Below, in pieces: positions 39,559 to 48,847 of a stretch of DNA of 64,000 nucleotides. Both the position numbers and the translations under genes were made by a program. Origin of the DNA: Histomonas meleagridis. Taxonomy: Eukaryota > Parabasalia > Tritrichomonadida > Dientamoebidae. Numbering within the stretch: the first letter of the stretch is position 1; each line of letters opens with the position of its first letter. The stretch covers positions 558,001 to 622,000 of the forward strand of contig WSYJ01000178.1 in NCBI GenBank assembly GCA_020186115.1, written 5' to 3'. A model generated the notes under the pieces. That model saw only the letters and a list, made by a program, of their open reading frames with translations, ran no database searches and was not told where the DNA came from.

Positions 39559-41427
39559 ATGGAAAATCAAAATGCAGCGTTTGAGGCGTCAACACTAACA
39601 TATGCTTTTTTAAAAGAGTTTGATCCACAAATATCAGAACATTATGCAGAACAAGCATTTCAACATCAACAAACAAAAGAAAATGCTGAAACAATTACAA
39701 ATTCATTACCACCAAACTTCTTTCATAATTTGCTTGTTACTAGTCTCCCTAAGACAAACTATCCATCTCTTATACATAATTCAACAGTTTTTCCTCAAAA
39801 ATGCACAAATGTTTCACAAAGGCGTTTAAATCTAATATATAATTGTCTTAAACGCATAGCCCTTACTCACAGAATTATTGGTCACACAAGACTTGTACAG
39901 CACATTCTTATTGATCCAAATGGTACATTTTTTATTACTGGTTCAGATGATTCCAATATCAAAGTTTGGCACATTCCATCTCTTACTCTTATGCACACAC
40001 TCAAAGGTCATATTGATGCCATTTCCGGACTTTCTATGTCTCCTGATAAAAAACTTCTTGCTTCTTTTGGTAAAGAAGACCACTGTGTTCGGCTTTGGTC
40101 TCTTGAAGATGGTTTTGCAGTTTCCGTTTTACCAAACCCCAATCTTGGAAGTATCAATTCTGTTGCATTTTCACCATGTGGTCGTTATTTAGCCATCGCT
40201 ACTTCATTTGGTAGTCTTCGGATATACAATGTTTCTAAACTTCCCGATGTTCTATCAAATGTTCAGAGTGTCATATCAAACGAACTCAGTCAATACGAGT
40301 GCAATTCACTCGTGAATGACATTTTTAGTTCCTGTGAAAAAGTTACATATTTTCCTGACATCGACACACACAAATTCATTTCGAGTCCTCCAAAGCTTAA
40401 AAAGCCTTTACAACTCAAAGGCGGTGTTCTTCATTTTTCTTTTTCCCCGGGTGGTAACTTTGGAGTCGCATCACAAGATACTGGTTCCATTACAGTTGTT
40501 CATATTCCATCAAATCATAAATGGACTGTTCGTGCACATAATGCACCAGTCGATTATGCATGTTTTATGAAATATTCTTTTAATCATATTTTTAGTTGGT
40601 CATCTAAAGGCGGCGACATTAAAATTTGGCAACTTAAAGACAAAATTCAATGTGTTTCCACTTTTTCAGTTCGCGTAAACGTCTCCCGCCGATACATTAT
40701 CGGTGTTTCTTTGGGGTGCACCGAAAACATATTATGTGCTATCACATCACAATCACTTTTTTGTTGGAAGATTGAAGATACCACGCCCATGATCCATGTT
40801 GAAGACAACATATACATGAAAGAATTAGAGAAAATCGAATCGCATCCATTCTTGCCTAGTGTTTTTTTAGTTGTATCCAAATCATATATCACGATATGGG
40901 ACATATATAAATCGAGTGAGCCACTTCATACATTAATCATTCCAGTCGAAACACCACGTATTCATGATGCGCATTGGACATCTGATGGATTATCAATAAT
41001 ATCATCGGACGCAACAGGCGGCATATTCATATTCCGAATAGCGGATGGCCCCGAGTGCAGAATAACGCCGCAGTTCTTCCCAACGGATTTCACCGTTTCC
41101 GAGTGGATCGAAGGCAAAGGTCAAATCGAAGAGTCAACTCGAAAGCCGACAGCTTTAAATGACCGATCTTTGCTGACCGACGCCGACAAAGTTGTGATTT
41201 TCATGAACTATAAGCCAATGTCTTTGGCGGAATTGAAGATGAAGGCAATAATCCCGCCGAAGCTGAAGTACGCTTTCGTAAACGAGGAAGTGTGGATAAA
41301 GAAGAATAAGGAAGACAGAGAATTGGCGGCGCAGAATAGGTACCTGGCGAAAAGTAGTAAAAGTGACTTGGAATCAGAGGATAATAACTCTACGCAGGAC
41401 TCGCAGTGGCAAGAAGATTCGCAGTAA
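39559..41427 (+). CDS. BRWD/PHIP-like WD40 repeat protein
   Basis: From ATG 39559 it has 622 residues. An upstream open extension begins at TTG and overlaps promoter elements. The N-terminal 100 residues are helical. WD40 repeats start about residue 110: HTRLVQHILIDPNGTFFITG, SDDSNIKVWHIPSL and HIDAISGLSMSPDKKLLASF, then two more in the first half. This N-helical plus WD40 start resembles PHIP/BRWD proteins (GRYIITGSDDLLVKIW and AEITDLAVSPDNTLLASG in that family). Four or more repeats follow up to about residue 530. The C-terminal 90 residues are charged and ordered (EGKGQIEESTRKP). No bromodomain is seen, so a direct chromatin role is inference. Base composition rises sharply near the 3' end. 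Confidence 0.8.
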   Translation: MENQNAAFEASTLTYAFLKEFDPQISEHYAEQAFQHQQTKENAETITNSLPPNFFHNLLVTSLPKTNYPSLIHNSTVFPQKCTNVSQRRLNLIYNCLKRIALTHRIIGHTRLVQHILIDPNGTFFITGSDDSNIKVWHIPSLTLMHTLKGHIDAISGLSMSPDKKLLASFGKEDHCVRLWSLEDGFAVSVLPNPNLGSINSVAFSPCGRYLAIATSFGSLRIYNVSKLPDVLSNVQSVISNELSQYECNSLVNDIFSSCEKVTYFPDIDTHKFISSPPKLKKPLQLKGGVLHFSFSPGGNFGVASQDTGSITVVHIPSNHKWTVRAHNAPVDYACFMKYSFNHIFSWSSKGGDIKIWQLKDKIQCVSTFSVRVNVSRRYIIGVSLGCTENILCAITSQSLFCWKIEDTTPMIHVEDNIYMKELEKIESHPFLPSVFLVVSKSYITIWDIYKSSEPLHTLIIPVETPRIHDAHWTSDGLSIISSDATGGIFIFRIADGPECRITPQFFPTDFTVSEWIEGKGQIEESTRKPTALNDRSLLTDADKVVIFMNYKPMSLAELKMKAIIPPKLKYAFVNEEVWIKKNKEDRELAAQNRYLAKSSKSDLESEDNNSTQDSQWQEDSQ

Positions 41428-41590
41428 ATGTTGTTTGATGTGTTGTAATTTTGTTCTTTAATAATTCATCAAAGCCATATTTGAGCAAAATTTCGAAGAG
41501 GAATTAATTTATGAGAAATCACGTGAATTTTTTTTGAAATAATTAATTTGTTTCAAGAATTTGTTTTGTATCAAGTGTATTATCCAGAAA
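41428..41590. other. Intergenic region left of the MITE-like element
   Basis: No gene is visible between the WD40 stop codon and the inverted-repeat element. Confidence 0.4.
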
Positions 41591-41598
41591 AAAAGGTT

Positions 41599-41731
41599 GG
41601 GCTATGCTAAACTATACCCCCAGGGGATCATTTCTTTGAAATTTTTTCGAACGATCATTTTTATCATAAAATCTCTATCGTCCTCTATCGTAAATAACGT
41701 ATTTTTTCCGGGGGTATAGTTTAGTCTACCC
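41599..41731. mobile_element. MITE-like element with terminal inverted repeats and target duplication
   Basis: The left arm (41599-41621) reads GGGCTATGCTAAACTATACC plus CCC. The reverse complement of the right arm (41710-41731) reads GGGTAGACTAAACTATACCC plus CC. They differ by one gap and a few bases. The 7-bp AAAGGTT occurs directly at both outer flanks (41592-41598 and 41732-41738). The 133-bp interior has no ORF. This is the structure of a non-autonomous DNA transposon, with a 7 to 8 bp duplication in the range of hAT or Mutator-like elements. Confidence 0.7.
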
Positions 41732-41937
41732 AAAGGTTGTAACCTTATAATAGAACATCTCCATATTGTAGTAATTGGAAATAAATTAATATTAAGAAAG
41801 AAATCTCAAAATGAAATTTTTATGTCATGTTAAGTTGATACAAAATACAATATATTGAAGTTTATTTTTTGAGAATTTTTTAATATTCATGAATACTAAA
41901 GTGTCTAGAAAAATTTTTTCCTCCCAAATATGTTATG

Positions 41938-43821
41938 TTAGATCCATAGGTCTTCTTCGTTTTCTAATAATTCACCAATTACTTTATCTGGTTTTTCAAT
42001 ACTTTCTACAACAAATTCATTATCATCTCTAATACTTTTTGATGATTGTTCTTCTGTTTTGATATTTCTCTTTCTTTTAAGGAAAATTATAATTCCAATT
42101 AAGATAAGAACAATTGCTATAGCACCACATATGATTCCAATCAATAGGCTTTTGCTAATTGCATTTCTCACATCATTTATTTCATTCTGCATATAAGGAA
42201 CAAAGAATCCTGTATAAAGACTAAAATAAGTAGGATACTTAATGACTGAATAATTATAAAAAATATATTTCGAGTGCGTTATGGTATATTCAGAATTTAA
42301 TAGTGACAAAATAAATGAATTTGAAATTAATGAATTTATGGTAATCGTCACAGTAAATGATAAGAAATAAATCAATGTATATGAAAATGTTCCTGATCCT
42401 TCGATTTGTGAATTTGATTCTATTAATAATGAATTTGAGATTGTTAATGAATTAGATATAGTAGGAATAGCTGATAATGTTAATGAATTAGATAAAGTAG
42501 GAATGGATGATATGGTTAGCGACTTTGATAATGTTAATAAACTCGAAATAATCAACGAATTTGATAAGGTAAATTCTGAATATATAGTAAAATAACTAGA
42601 TTTGGTGAATGTTGTTGATGATACAAATACTGTTTTTGGTATTATTGTTTTGGAAAATGTGATAGAATATGTTGAAGATGGCATATTTGTTAAAATTCGT
42701 GTTGTTGCTTGTTTATATATAAGTATTGAAGTTGAAGACTCCTTTGTGACAATAGTTTGATATGGACTTGCAGTATAAGAAGGAGAATTTATTTGTGTTT
42801 GAATTTTTGAATTTACATATGTTGATATTTCAGTTGTGACTTTATAATCAAAATCAATGACTGTACACATACTAAAATCATCATCAGGGGAACATTTAGT
42901 TTGTATAATAGTACCTGTTGTTATTACTGAATTTGTTAATGTGGAAATTCTTGTGTCGATATATGAATAAGAAGCAACATATTTGAGCGAACTTGTATAC
43001 ATCGTAGTTGTAATTCTAATACTTGTGCTCACTTGTGTATATGAAGATGATGATATAATCGTATTTGAGTATTGACTTGTATATGTTCGACTTAATGTAT
43101 TTGATGATGTTAATGTTGCTGATAATGTAATAGATGCTGATGATGTTTCTGTATATGATGGAACCATTGTGTTTAATATAGAAAATGTTTCTGAATATGT
43201 TTGTGTATTGTATGATGTGTTGGTATATGATTCAACATTTGTAAATGAATCTGTTTTTGATAATGATGAAACTAATGTAAATGAATGTGTTTGAGATAAC
43301 GAAGAAACTTTTGTGACTGAAATGACTTCTGCATTTCCTTGAAAAATTATTGATTTCGGCGTTTTCCTCTGATTAGATTGAATATGTTTCAAAAAATGGT
43401 TTTTAGCACTCTGATTAGTGATTCCATCAAGATTAAGATTCGAACAATTAGAAAAAGTAAAATTACTGCAATACTTAACTTCCCCAAAAAAACAAACTTG
43501 ACATAAATTTAAACATGATGAAAATGCATAATCTCCAATCGTTGTAATATCGCTGTAAAAAATCGCAACTTTTAAATCAAAACAAAAAGAAAAAGCATAA
43601 CATCCAATTGACTTAACTGAGAGAATATGAACTTCGATGAGTGAATCCCAATGTGAAAAAGCATAATTGTCAATAGAATAATTTGTATTAACGAAAATAT
43701 ATTTTGTGATATTTTTATAAGGTAATAAATTAGAGCTACCATTATTTAATAGAAGGGTCTCATTGTTAGCAATAAAGGATGATTGATTTGATAGAATAAA
43801 AAGGATAATGATAAAGAACAT
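41938..43821 (-). CDS. BspA-like/Thr-Ser-rich surface protein with transmembrane anchor
   Basis: The ORF extends to GTG 43908, but the first ATG with a signal peptide is 43821 (MFFIIILFILSNQSSF), giving 627 residues. The N-terminal part has about three BspA-type LRR units (SIGCYAFSFCFDLKVAIFYS, TIGDYAFSSCLNLCQVCFFG). A very long Thr/Ser-rich stalk follows, with repeated units such as SLSKTDSFTNVESYTNT and TLSNSLTISSIPTLSNSL. The membrane helix (SLLIGIICGAIAIVLILIGI) and the acidic tail ending in NEEDLWI resemble those of the BspA-like gene at 3751-6150. It is probably a type I surface adhesin in which the stalk has expanded at the expense of LRRs. Confidence 0.85.
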   Translation of the reverse strand: MFFIIILFILSNQSSFIANNETLLLNNGSSNLLPYKNITKYIFVNTNYSIDNYAFSHWDSLIEVHILSVKSIGCYAFSFCFDLKVAIFYSDITTIGDYAFSSCLNLCQVCFFGEVKYCSNFTFSNCSNLNLDGITNQSAKNHFLKHIQSNQRKTPKSIIFQGNAEVISVTKVSSLSQTHSFTLVSSLSKTDSFTNVESYTNTSYNTQTYSETFSILNTMVPSYTETSSASITLSATLTSSNTLSRTYTSQYSNTIISSSSYTQVSTSIRITTTMYTSSLKYVASYSYIDTRISTLTNSVITTGTIIQTKCSPDDDFSMCTVIDFDYKVTTEISTYVNSKIQTQINSPSYTASPYQTIVTKESSTSILIYKQATTRILTNMPSSTYSITFSKTIIPKTVFVSSTTFTKSSYFTIYSEFTLSNSLIISSLLTLSKSLTISSIPTLSNSLTLSAIPTISNSLTISNSLLIESNSQIEGSGTFSYTLIYFLSFTVTITINSLISNSFILSLLNSEYTITHSKYIFYNYSVIKYPTYFSLYTGFFVPYMQNEINDVRNAISKSLLIGIICGAIAIVLILIGIIIFLKRKRNIKTEEQSSKSIRDDNEFVVESIEKPDKVIGELLENEEDLWI

Positions 43822-44618
43822 TGCTTTCTTTGCGAAGTTTTGAAATGCTGTTGTTTTCAAAAGTAAAATTACATCAGAAAACGATATTAATTGGAAAAGT
43901 GAAAACACCGTTGCATTTCGTCTTATATGTTACCATCAAATTTTGAAAATTATTATTATGATCCAAGTATATCAATTAAGTGGATTCTCTATTTACATGT
44001 ATACATGTTTATCCAAGAGAAAGCATATTAGAGTGTAAGATAAATGTAATTTACTGTATTCATGACCAATGCATGATTTCTGAGCATACAACCAATTCAC
44101 ATGATAGAAAAAGCTATTTATTGAAAAAATCAAAATGGTTTTTGATTGGAATAAGCGGTTCACTGTTATTTACAGTCAAAATATTGAATGCATTCAATTG
44201 AATTTTGTGTGTCATTTTGAAACAAATCATCGTTTTGAATAAGACGTTTGTGGTCATGTTGTTGGGCAAACATAGATCAAACTAGTTATTCCCAAAACTT
44301 TGAGACAAGAATTATTTAAACTCAACTGCTAACAGAGATGAATCATTTTCTCTTATTTGAAAACATGTAAATGATTCAATTCTCAATCTTGACTTATAAA
44401 ATAGGGGAAACAGTAAATATAAAATGGGCACTACTTTTAGTTTAATGATTGTTTGCTAACATTTGCATTTCTTCAATAATAAAATTTAATAAAAAATTCA
44501 TTAACTAAATATTTCTATCATAGTGTAACAGCTGTTTTGCTACAAGCTGTGAATGCTTCATAAAATAACATCTAATGCTTAAATTTAAGTTGTTTTGGCT
44601 ATGTGGTGACTTAGAAGA
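43822..44618. other. Intergenic region
   Basis: No supported gene. It is AT-rich with short spurious frames. The 3' end contains the promoter of the helical-repeat gene. Confidence 0.4.
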
Positions 44619-44628
44619 GACCGTTAAA
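44619..44628 (+). promoter_or_regulatory. GACCGTTAAA element 6 nt before a start codon
   Basis: GACCGTTAAA ends 6 nt before ATG 44635. An out-of-frame ATG overlaps its end. The same 10-mer occurs before the CH-like gene and, in reverse complement relative to the gene, before the EF-hand gene. Confidence 0.6.
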
Positions 44629-44634
44629 TGAAAA

Positions 44635-46068
44635 ATGCAGAGTAATTACAAAGTTCCGTCTAGAAAAAAGGACAAAAACGCAAAATTTAGGATTATTTCA
44701 CAAGCAGATGTCGATTTGAGCGAATTGGTTTTAAACGAGGAAAAAATACAATTAATAAATGAATGGATTTCAGCATATCATACATACGATTTAACACCCG
44801 ATGTTGTTAACTTGTTTGTGAAGGCTACAAGAAACGATTTTTTTTTGGATGTTGATGAATTATTTAAAACAACATTTCCTGACAATTTATTTCGAAACAC
44901 ATTAGCTTTATCTCCAGATGACGAACGCCTGCCACTATACTTACATGCATGCTTTGTAATAATGAGATCTTCTAGTCAATATTTCCATCATTTTCCAGAA
45001 GAGGTTGTTCTTCAGCTTTTTACCAACTTTATTCAACAAGACTCTGATGATATTGTATATGAATCACTTACCTCTCTTTACTTATTTGCCAAACATGGTT
45101 TTATCAAAGAGCAAACATCTTTCGACAAAGGTTTTGTTTCATTCCTATGCGATTTTTGTAAAAACACCAATAGGCCTATTGCATCAAATATTGTTATTAA
45201 GGTTCTTACCTCCAAATCTTTCCAATTGTGTTATGACGAAAAAACTCTTAAACATATTATGAAAACTTTTGAGTATTTTTCAACCTCTTTTTTCTATCTA
45301 AAAAATATTATTCATGGAATTTATAAGCTTTCAACATCAACAGGAAATTATCAACATCCACATTATCAATTTTTTATTAAACATAACTTGTGTAAACTTG
45401 TAGAGCATTCTCAATTAATTGCACAAAATACATTCGATGAAGAAATCGATGATAACATACGAAGCGATGCCGAAAGAATTGTTTATTTATGTACCAAGCT
45501 AATAAATTTTATTGCTTCTTCAGGCCCAGATGGAGATCTTAATAAGTTAACGCCGATTCGTTACATCACTTTTTATCCGTCACTTTTTTCGCATCAAAGT
45601 CAACGTATCGTTTTCGAAAGCTTACGTTTTGTAATGATAGCTGTACCTGGAATGCAGCAATACACTGATGTGCTCTTACGGTCAGAAAAGAATTATGATG
45701 AGATTGTTAATGTTGCATTTAATTCATTTTATGAAGCTAGAATGTTAGCTGGTCAAGTAATTGCACATCTAATTGTTCATGGAGATACTTCGTTTTTGGA
45801 ATCTTTTGTGTCTAAAATTGAAAGATTAAATGTGTTAATGGAATTGTTTATTGATGAAACAGATTATGATAAAACGAAAATTTTTATTGACGCTTTTATT
45901 AGATTAATGGAATCACCAGTTGCTGAAACAGCAATCCAAATATTTGAAAACGAAGATGCAATGAATGCGCTTCATGCAATAGAAAACACCAACAGAAAAG
46001 CAACAGTACTTTTATCAAAAATAGATGCAGAGCTAAAAAAGAGGACTGATGATGAAATATGTGAATAA
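44635..46068 (+). CDS. Armadillo/HEAT-like helical-repeat protein, unknown
   Basis: This 477-residue protein is predicted almost all-helical, with paired helices of roughly 40 residues (for example residues 145-185, 195-245 and 325-400). Single-domain ARM proteins such as SLD5-like or importin-alpha-like adaptors have this form. The N-terminus is basic (VPSRKKDKNAKFRI, about 5-18). That could be an autoinhibitory or importin-beta-binding-like segment, but this is speculative. The specific ARM consensus is weak and no family is recognised. ATG 44635 directly follows the GACCGTTAAA element. Confidence 0.7.
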   Translation: MQSNYKVPSRKKDKNAKFRIISQADVDLSELVLNEEKIQLINEWISAYHTYDLTPDVVNLFVKATRNDFFLDVDELFKTTFPDNLFRNTLALSPDDERLPLYLHACFVIMRSSSQYFHHFPEEVVLQLFTNFIQQDSDDIVYESLTSLYLFAKHGFIKEQTSFDKGFVSFLCDFCKNTNRPIASNIVIKVLTSKSFQLCYDEKTLKHIMKTFEYFSTSFFYLKNIIHGIYKLSTSTGNYQHPHYQFFIKHNLCKLVEHSQLIAQNTFDEEIDDNIRSDAERIVYLCTKLINFIASSGPDGDLNKLTPIRYITFYPSLFSHQSQRIVFESLRFVMIAVPGMQQYTDVLLRSEKNYDEIVNVAFNSFYEARMLAGQVIAHLIVHGDTSFLESFVSKIERLNVLMELFIDETDYDKTKIFIDAFIRLMESPVAETAIQIFENEDAMNALHAIENTNRKATVLLSKIDAELKKRTDDEICE

Positions 46069-46670
46069 AAATATAAATTTGCTTATAACTATGTATAAGT
46101 TTACTCGGGATCTCTTCCCGAAAAAAATTAAAAATCTTTCGGGAAATCGGGAATTCTAAAAAAAAGTATGATATGTATGCATTTTGTATATCACAATTTA
46201 ATATTTCGGCAAAAAAATCTTTTCGGCTATTTTTTTGATATTGAAAATTAAAAATAAAAATTATTTTTTTAATATTACGTTTATCGCTGAGAAATTTGAA
46301 AAAAATCGAAAATGAATCTTTTGATTTCCAACTCATTTTTAAAAAACATGAAAACGATATTTAATAAATGTAATATTATGTATGTTCTATATTCTAAATT
46401 TAGATCTTTTTAATATCATGAAATGTAGAAATAATGTCCCATCTAACATTATGAATTAGGGAGTACTCCCACTAGCGATAGGACATTCATGAATTTCTAG
46501 AATAGATCCCTAAATTTTACAAAAATATTTTCAAAAAAGACATTTTTATAAAATTTTCCTGGCTTCCATCGTTATACAGAAAATACTATCGTTCGATTGA
46601 AAGTTAAGTCAAGTGTAAATAAACCGGAAATTTAATTTCAAAAAGTGGCGTCGAACAAAGCTTGTTAATT
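46069..46670. other. Intergenic with palindromes
   Basis: No gene. It contains a hairpin TCGGGATCTCTTCCCGA (46105-46121, perfect 6-bp stem) with TCGGGA repeated nearby (46139-46152). The 12-bp perfect palindrome GGGAGTACTCCC lies at 46459-46470. These GC-rich symmetrical tracts stand out in an AT-rich background. They may be relics of an inverted-repeat element or regulatory sites. Confidence 0.5.
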
Positions 46671-46690
46671 TAACCGAGCCAAACCAAAAC

Positions 46691-47158
46691 ATGAACTCAT
46701 TCGAAATCGAAAAAGAAGAGTTATCTTTAATCTATGAAAATAATTACATATGTAAAAGCCAAAATGTTGTTGTTATTAAGCCCTCAATAGGAATGAAACA
46801 TGCCACATTAACATTTACAGTTCCAGAAAATTATCCAAATGAAGTTCCTTCTATTCATGCAGAACTTGAAGGAATATCAGGTGAAGGCTTAGAAAAATTC
46901 TTGAATTCAGCCGCACAAACAATGATTGGTTTATCAATGATAGGATATTTGGTTGGCGAAGCTATGGATTACTTATCTGGAATATCAGATAAAGAAATTG
47001 TTGAGCAGCAAGAACACGTTACAGCAACTCCCTTCTCACGCGAAGCATTTTTGCTTTGGCTTGAGAAGTTCAAGAAAGAACAAATGGAGCTGGAAGGCAA
47101 CACAGAAAAGCCTATGACAGGGCGTCAGTATTTTGAACAACTTCAAAAGGCTAAATAA
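46691..47158 (+). CDS. RWDD1/Gir2-like RWD-domain protein
   Basis: This 155-residue protein has an N-terminal RWD domain. EKEELSLIYENNYIC, LTFTVPENYPNEVPSIHAEL (YPxxxP motif) and the helix LSMIGYLVGEAMDYL fit the family. The C-terminal part is the RWDD1-specific segment: TPFSREAFLLWLEKFKKE, then KPMTGRQYFEQLQKAK, matching TPVTIENFLNWKAKF and KLSGKQLFE. RWDD1/Gir2 binds the GTPase DRG2 and the eIF2-alpha kinase activator GCN1 in translation control. The acidic C-terminal tail of the human protein is missing, so the copy is short (human RWDD1 is 243 residues). Confidence 0.88.
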   Translation: MNSFEIEKEELSLIYENNYICKSQNVVVIKPSIGMKHATLTFTVPENYPNEVPSIHAELEGISGEGLEKFLNSAAQTMIGLSMIGYLVGEAMDYLSGISDKEIVEQQEHVTATPFSREAFLLWLEKFKKEQMELEGNTEKPMTGRQYFEQLQKAK

Positions 47159-47390
47159 TTAGAATATCTTGATAATGTTCTTTCATAAAATCAGCATTTT
47201 CTTATAAAACAAAAGGATTTTGCTTCTTTTTTTTTTGTGATATCACATATAGAATTATTGTCGTGTTTCTTTGTTTTCCAAAACCAAAAATTTCAAGAAA
47301 CGGTTGACGCACAAATTCAAAAGAAAATGATCGTTATTATTTTGTAATTTATTTTGAAGACATTTGGTTTCGTTCACCAAAACAAAATCA

Positions 47391-48110
47391 TTATTTTGCC
47401 TGATCACTTATCCATTTTAGCTGGTTGATAACACTCTCCTCAACGCCTTTTTTGAAACCTGTGCGATGTGTCATCAAACGGATTCGATCAAAATCAATTC
47501 CATTAAGATCATCTTGTGAGACCCACTTAGTAGCAACTTCACATGTAATTTCTTGGAATCCATGAGATGGAAAGTTTCCTTGACTATGGAACAACCCTCC
47601 ATCAAATGCAGTAATTCCTAGAAGCCTTCCAAAAACATATTTATCAACTTTGAACACGGTATCTCCCATCCATTTTACTCCAACGTAAGGCCAAAACTCT
47701 GGTTTTTTTTCTACTAATTGTAAGGCATTATAAAGCTTATGAGGAAATCTGCAATTTGAATTATTTTTCTTATGGAAGAAATTTTGAACAATACCACCAA
47801 ATGTTTCTGTGTTATTTGTCCAAAAGCCAATTGGAACAAATCCCATTTCACTCGGAGAAATTAGAATTGAATTATCCTGAAGCATTTTTGTGTAGTTTCC
47901 ATTTGATTCTGGGAAATTTCCTTCTAGAATAGCTGGGAGAGATTTTTGTTTTGGAGGAGTTTGTTTAGACAAAGATTTTTGTTTTTTCCTTAATTTTGTT
48001 GGAAGAGTATTTTGAATTAGTTGTGATTGTTGATTTGCTTGTTCTTTCATTAATTGCATATTGAGATCTAAAGCTTGTAAGATGTCATGAGTTGGTGGTG
48101 GGTTCGACAT
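47391..48110 (-). CDS. Initiator-binding-domain (IBP39-like) protein
   Basis: From ATG 48110 it has 239 residues. The N-terminal 60 residues are Gln-, Lys- and Pro-rich and disordered, with a basic patch (LRKKQKSLSKQ). Residues about 110-235 resemble the initiator-binding domain of Trichomonas IBP39, a parabasalid winged helix that binds the TCA+1 initiator. FPHKLYNALQLVEKKPEFWP, VGVKWMGDTVFKVDKYVFGR, LLGITAFDGGLFHSQGNFPS and HGFQEITCEVATKWV are the recognisable pieces. IBP39 has a C-terminal RNA polymerase II CTD-binding domain, which this gene lacks, so it may be an IBD-only paralogue. The family call rests on memory of the motif and should be tested with a profile search. Confidence 0.55.
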   Translation of the reverse strand: MSNPPPTHDILQALDLNMQLMKEQANQQSQLIQNTLPTKLRKKQKSLSKQTPPKQKSLPAILEGNFPESNGNYTKMLQDNSILISPSEMGFVPIGFWTNNTETFGGIVQNFFHKKNNSNCRFPHKLYNALQLVEKKPEFWPYVGVKWMGDTVFKVDKYVFGRLLGITAFDGGLFHSQGNFPSHGFQEITCEVATKWVSQDDLNGIDFDRIRLMTHRTGFKKGVEESVINQLKWISDQAK

Positions 48111-48629
48111 CAAAAAGTGGTCACTTTTTAACTGATTTTATCAAAAAGTTTATGTTGTATTCAATTTTTGGCGGCAAAAAAAGTGATAAGATTATCTTCA
48201 AGCATCAAAAGTTAAAAGAAATAATTTTCGTATATGTTTGGTTTTAACATCAAATATCAATAGCAAATAATAATTCTATTCTATATTCTATAAACATATT
48301 TAAATTCGAGAATTTCATCAGCTTTTATTCGTGATCTAAGATTTAATCCTAAAGTTTGTATTTTAAAATTTTAATTAATATGTTAATTACGTCCAAAACT
48401 ATCATTTTTACACAGGAAATTTAATTTTTAAACTTTGAATAAATTTTGGCGCCAAAATTACTTTTTGAATAATTTATGTCAGACATTTCAAGCGTTTGAA
48501 AATTTCTAATAAAAAATTTGGTTGTTTTCAAATATGTTGTATTCATTTTAAAAAGTGGGTATTCAATATTGAAAACGTACGTTTATTTTAATTTCACAGT
48601 TTGAGGTAACAGTAAATGTTCTTCTGTAC
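48111..48629. other. Intergenic region
   Basis: No gene is seen. It forms the left part of a 1.3-kb space that also holds the inverted-repeat element. Confidence 0.4.
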
Positions 48630-48847
48630 CAGACAGACATTGTCAATTTCAGCAGCAAAAAAATCAAATGTCATTTTGCTACGATTAAATTTGATATATA
48701 AAAAATAGATGGAGCAAAACGTCAGTTTTTTATTAAAAAAGCATGCTCTAATCGTCATAAGAATTTTTTAGATTACTTTTCCAAAACCCCCGGGGAATTA
48801 GCCAACTTTTTCTTAGGTTTTTTGCTCAAAATTGACAAGGTCTGTCT
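48630..48847. mobile_element. Inverted-repeat element with about 20-bp arms (MITE-like)
   Basis: The left arm (48630-48649) is CAGACAGACATTGTCAATTT. The reverse complement of the right arm (48828-48847) is CAGACAGACCTTGTCAATTT. Matching continues roughly inward through AGC(AGC)AAAAAA. The arms enclose about 180 bp with no ORF, including the GC-rich tract ACCCCCGGGG (48786-48795). I could not identify a clear target duplication, so boundaries are approximate. Confidence 0.6.

Noticed and set aside
43980-44201. A 73-residue plus-strand ORF near the BspA-like gene
   Set aside because: It lacks homology and promoter elements and lies in AT-rich intergenic DNA.
45899-46336. A 145-residue minus-strand ORF
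   Set aside because: It overlaps the end of the helical-repeat gene, is low-complexity Phe/Ile-rich, and has no homology I recognise.
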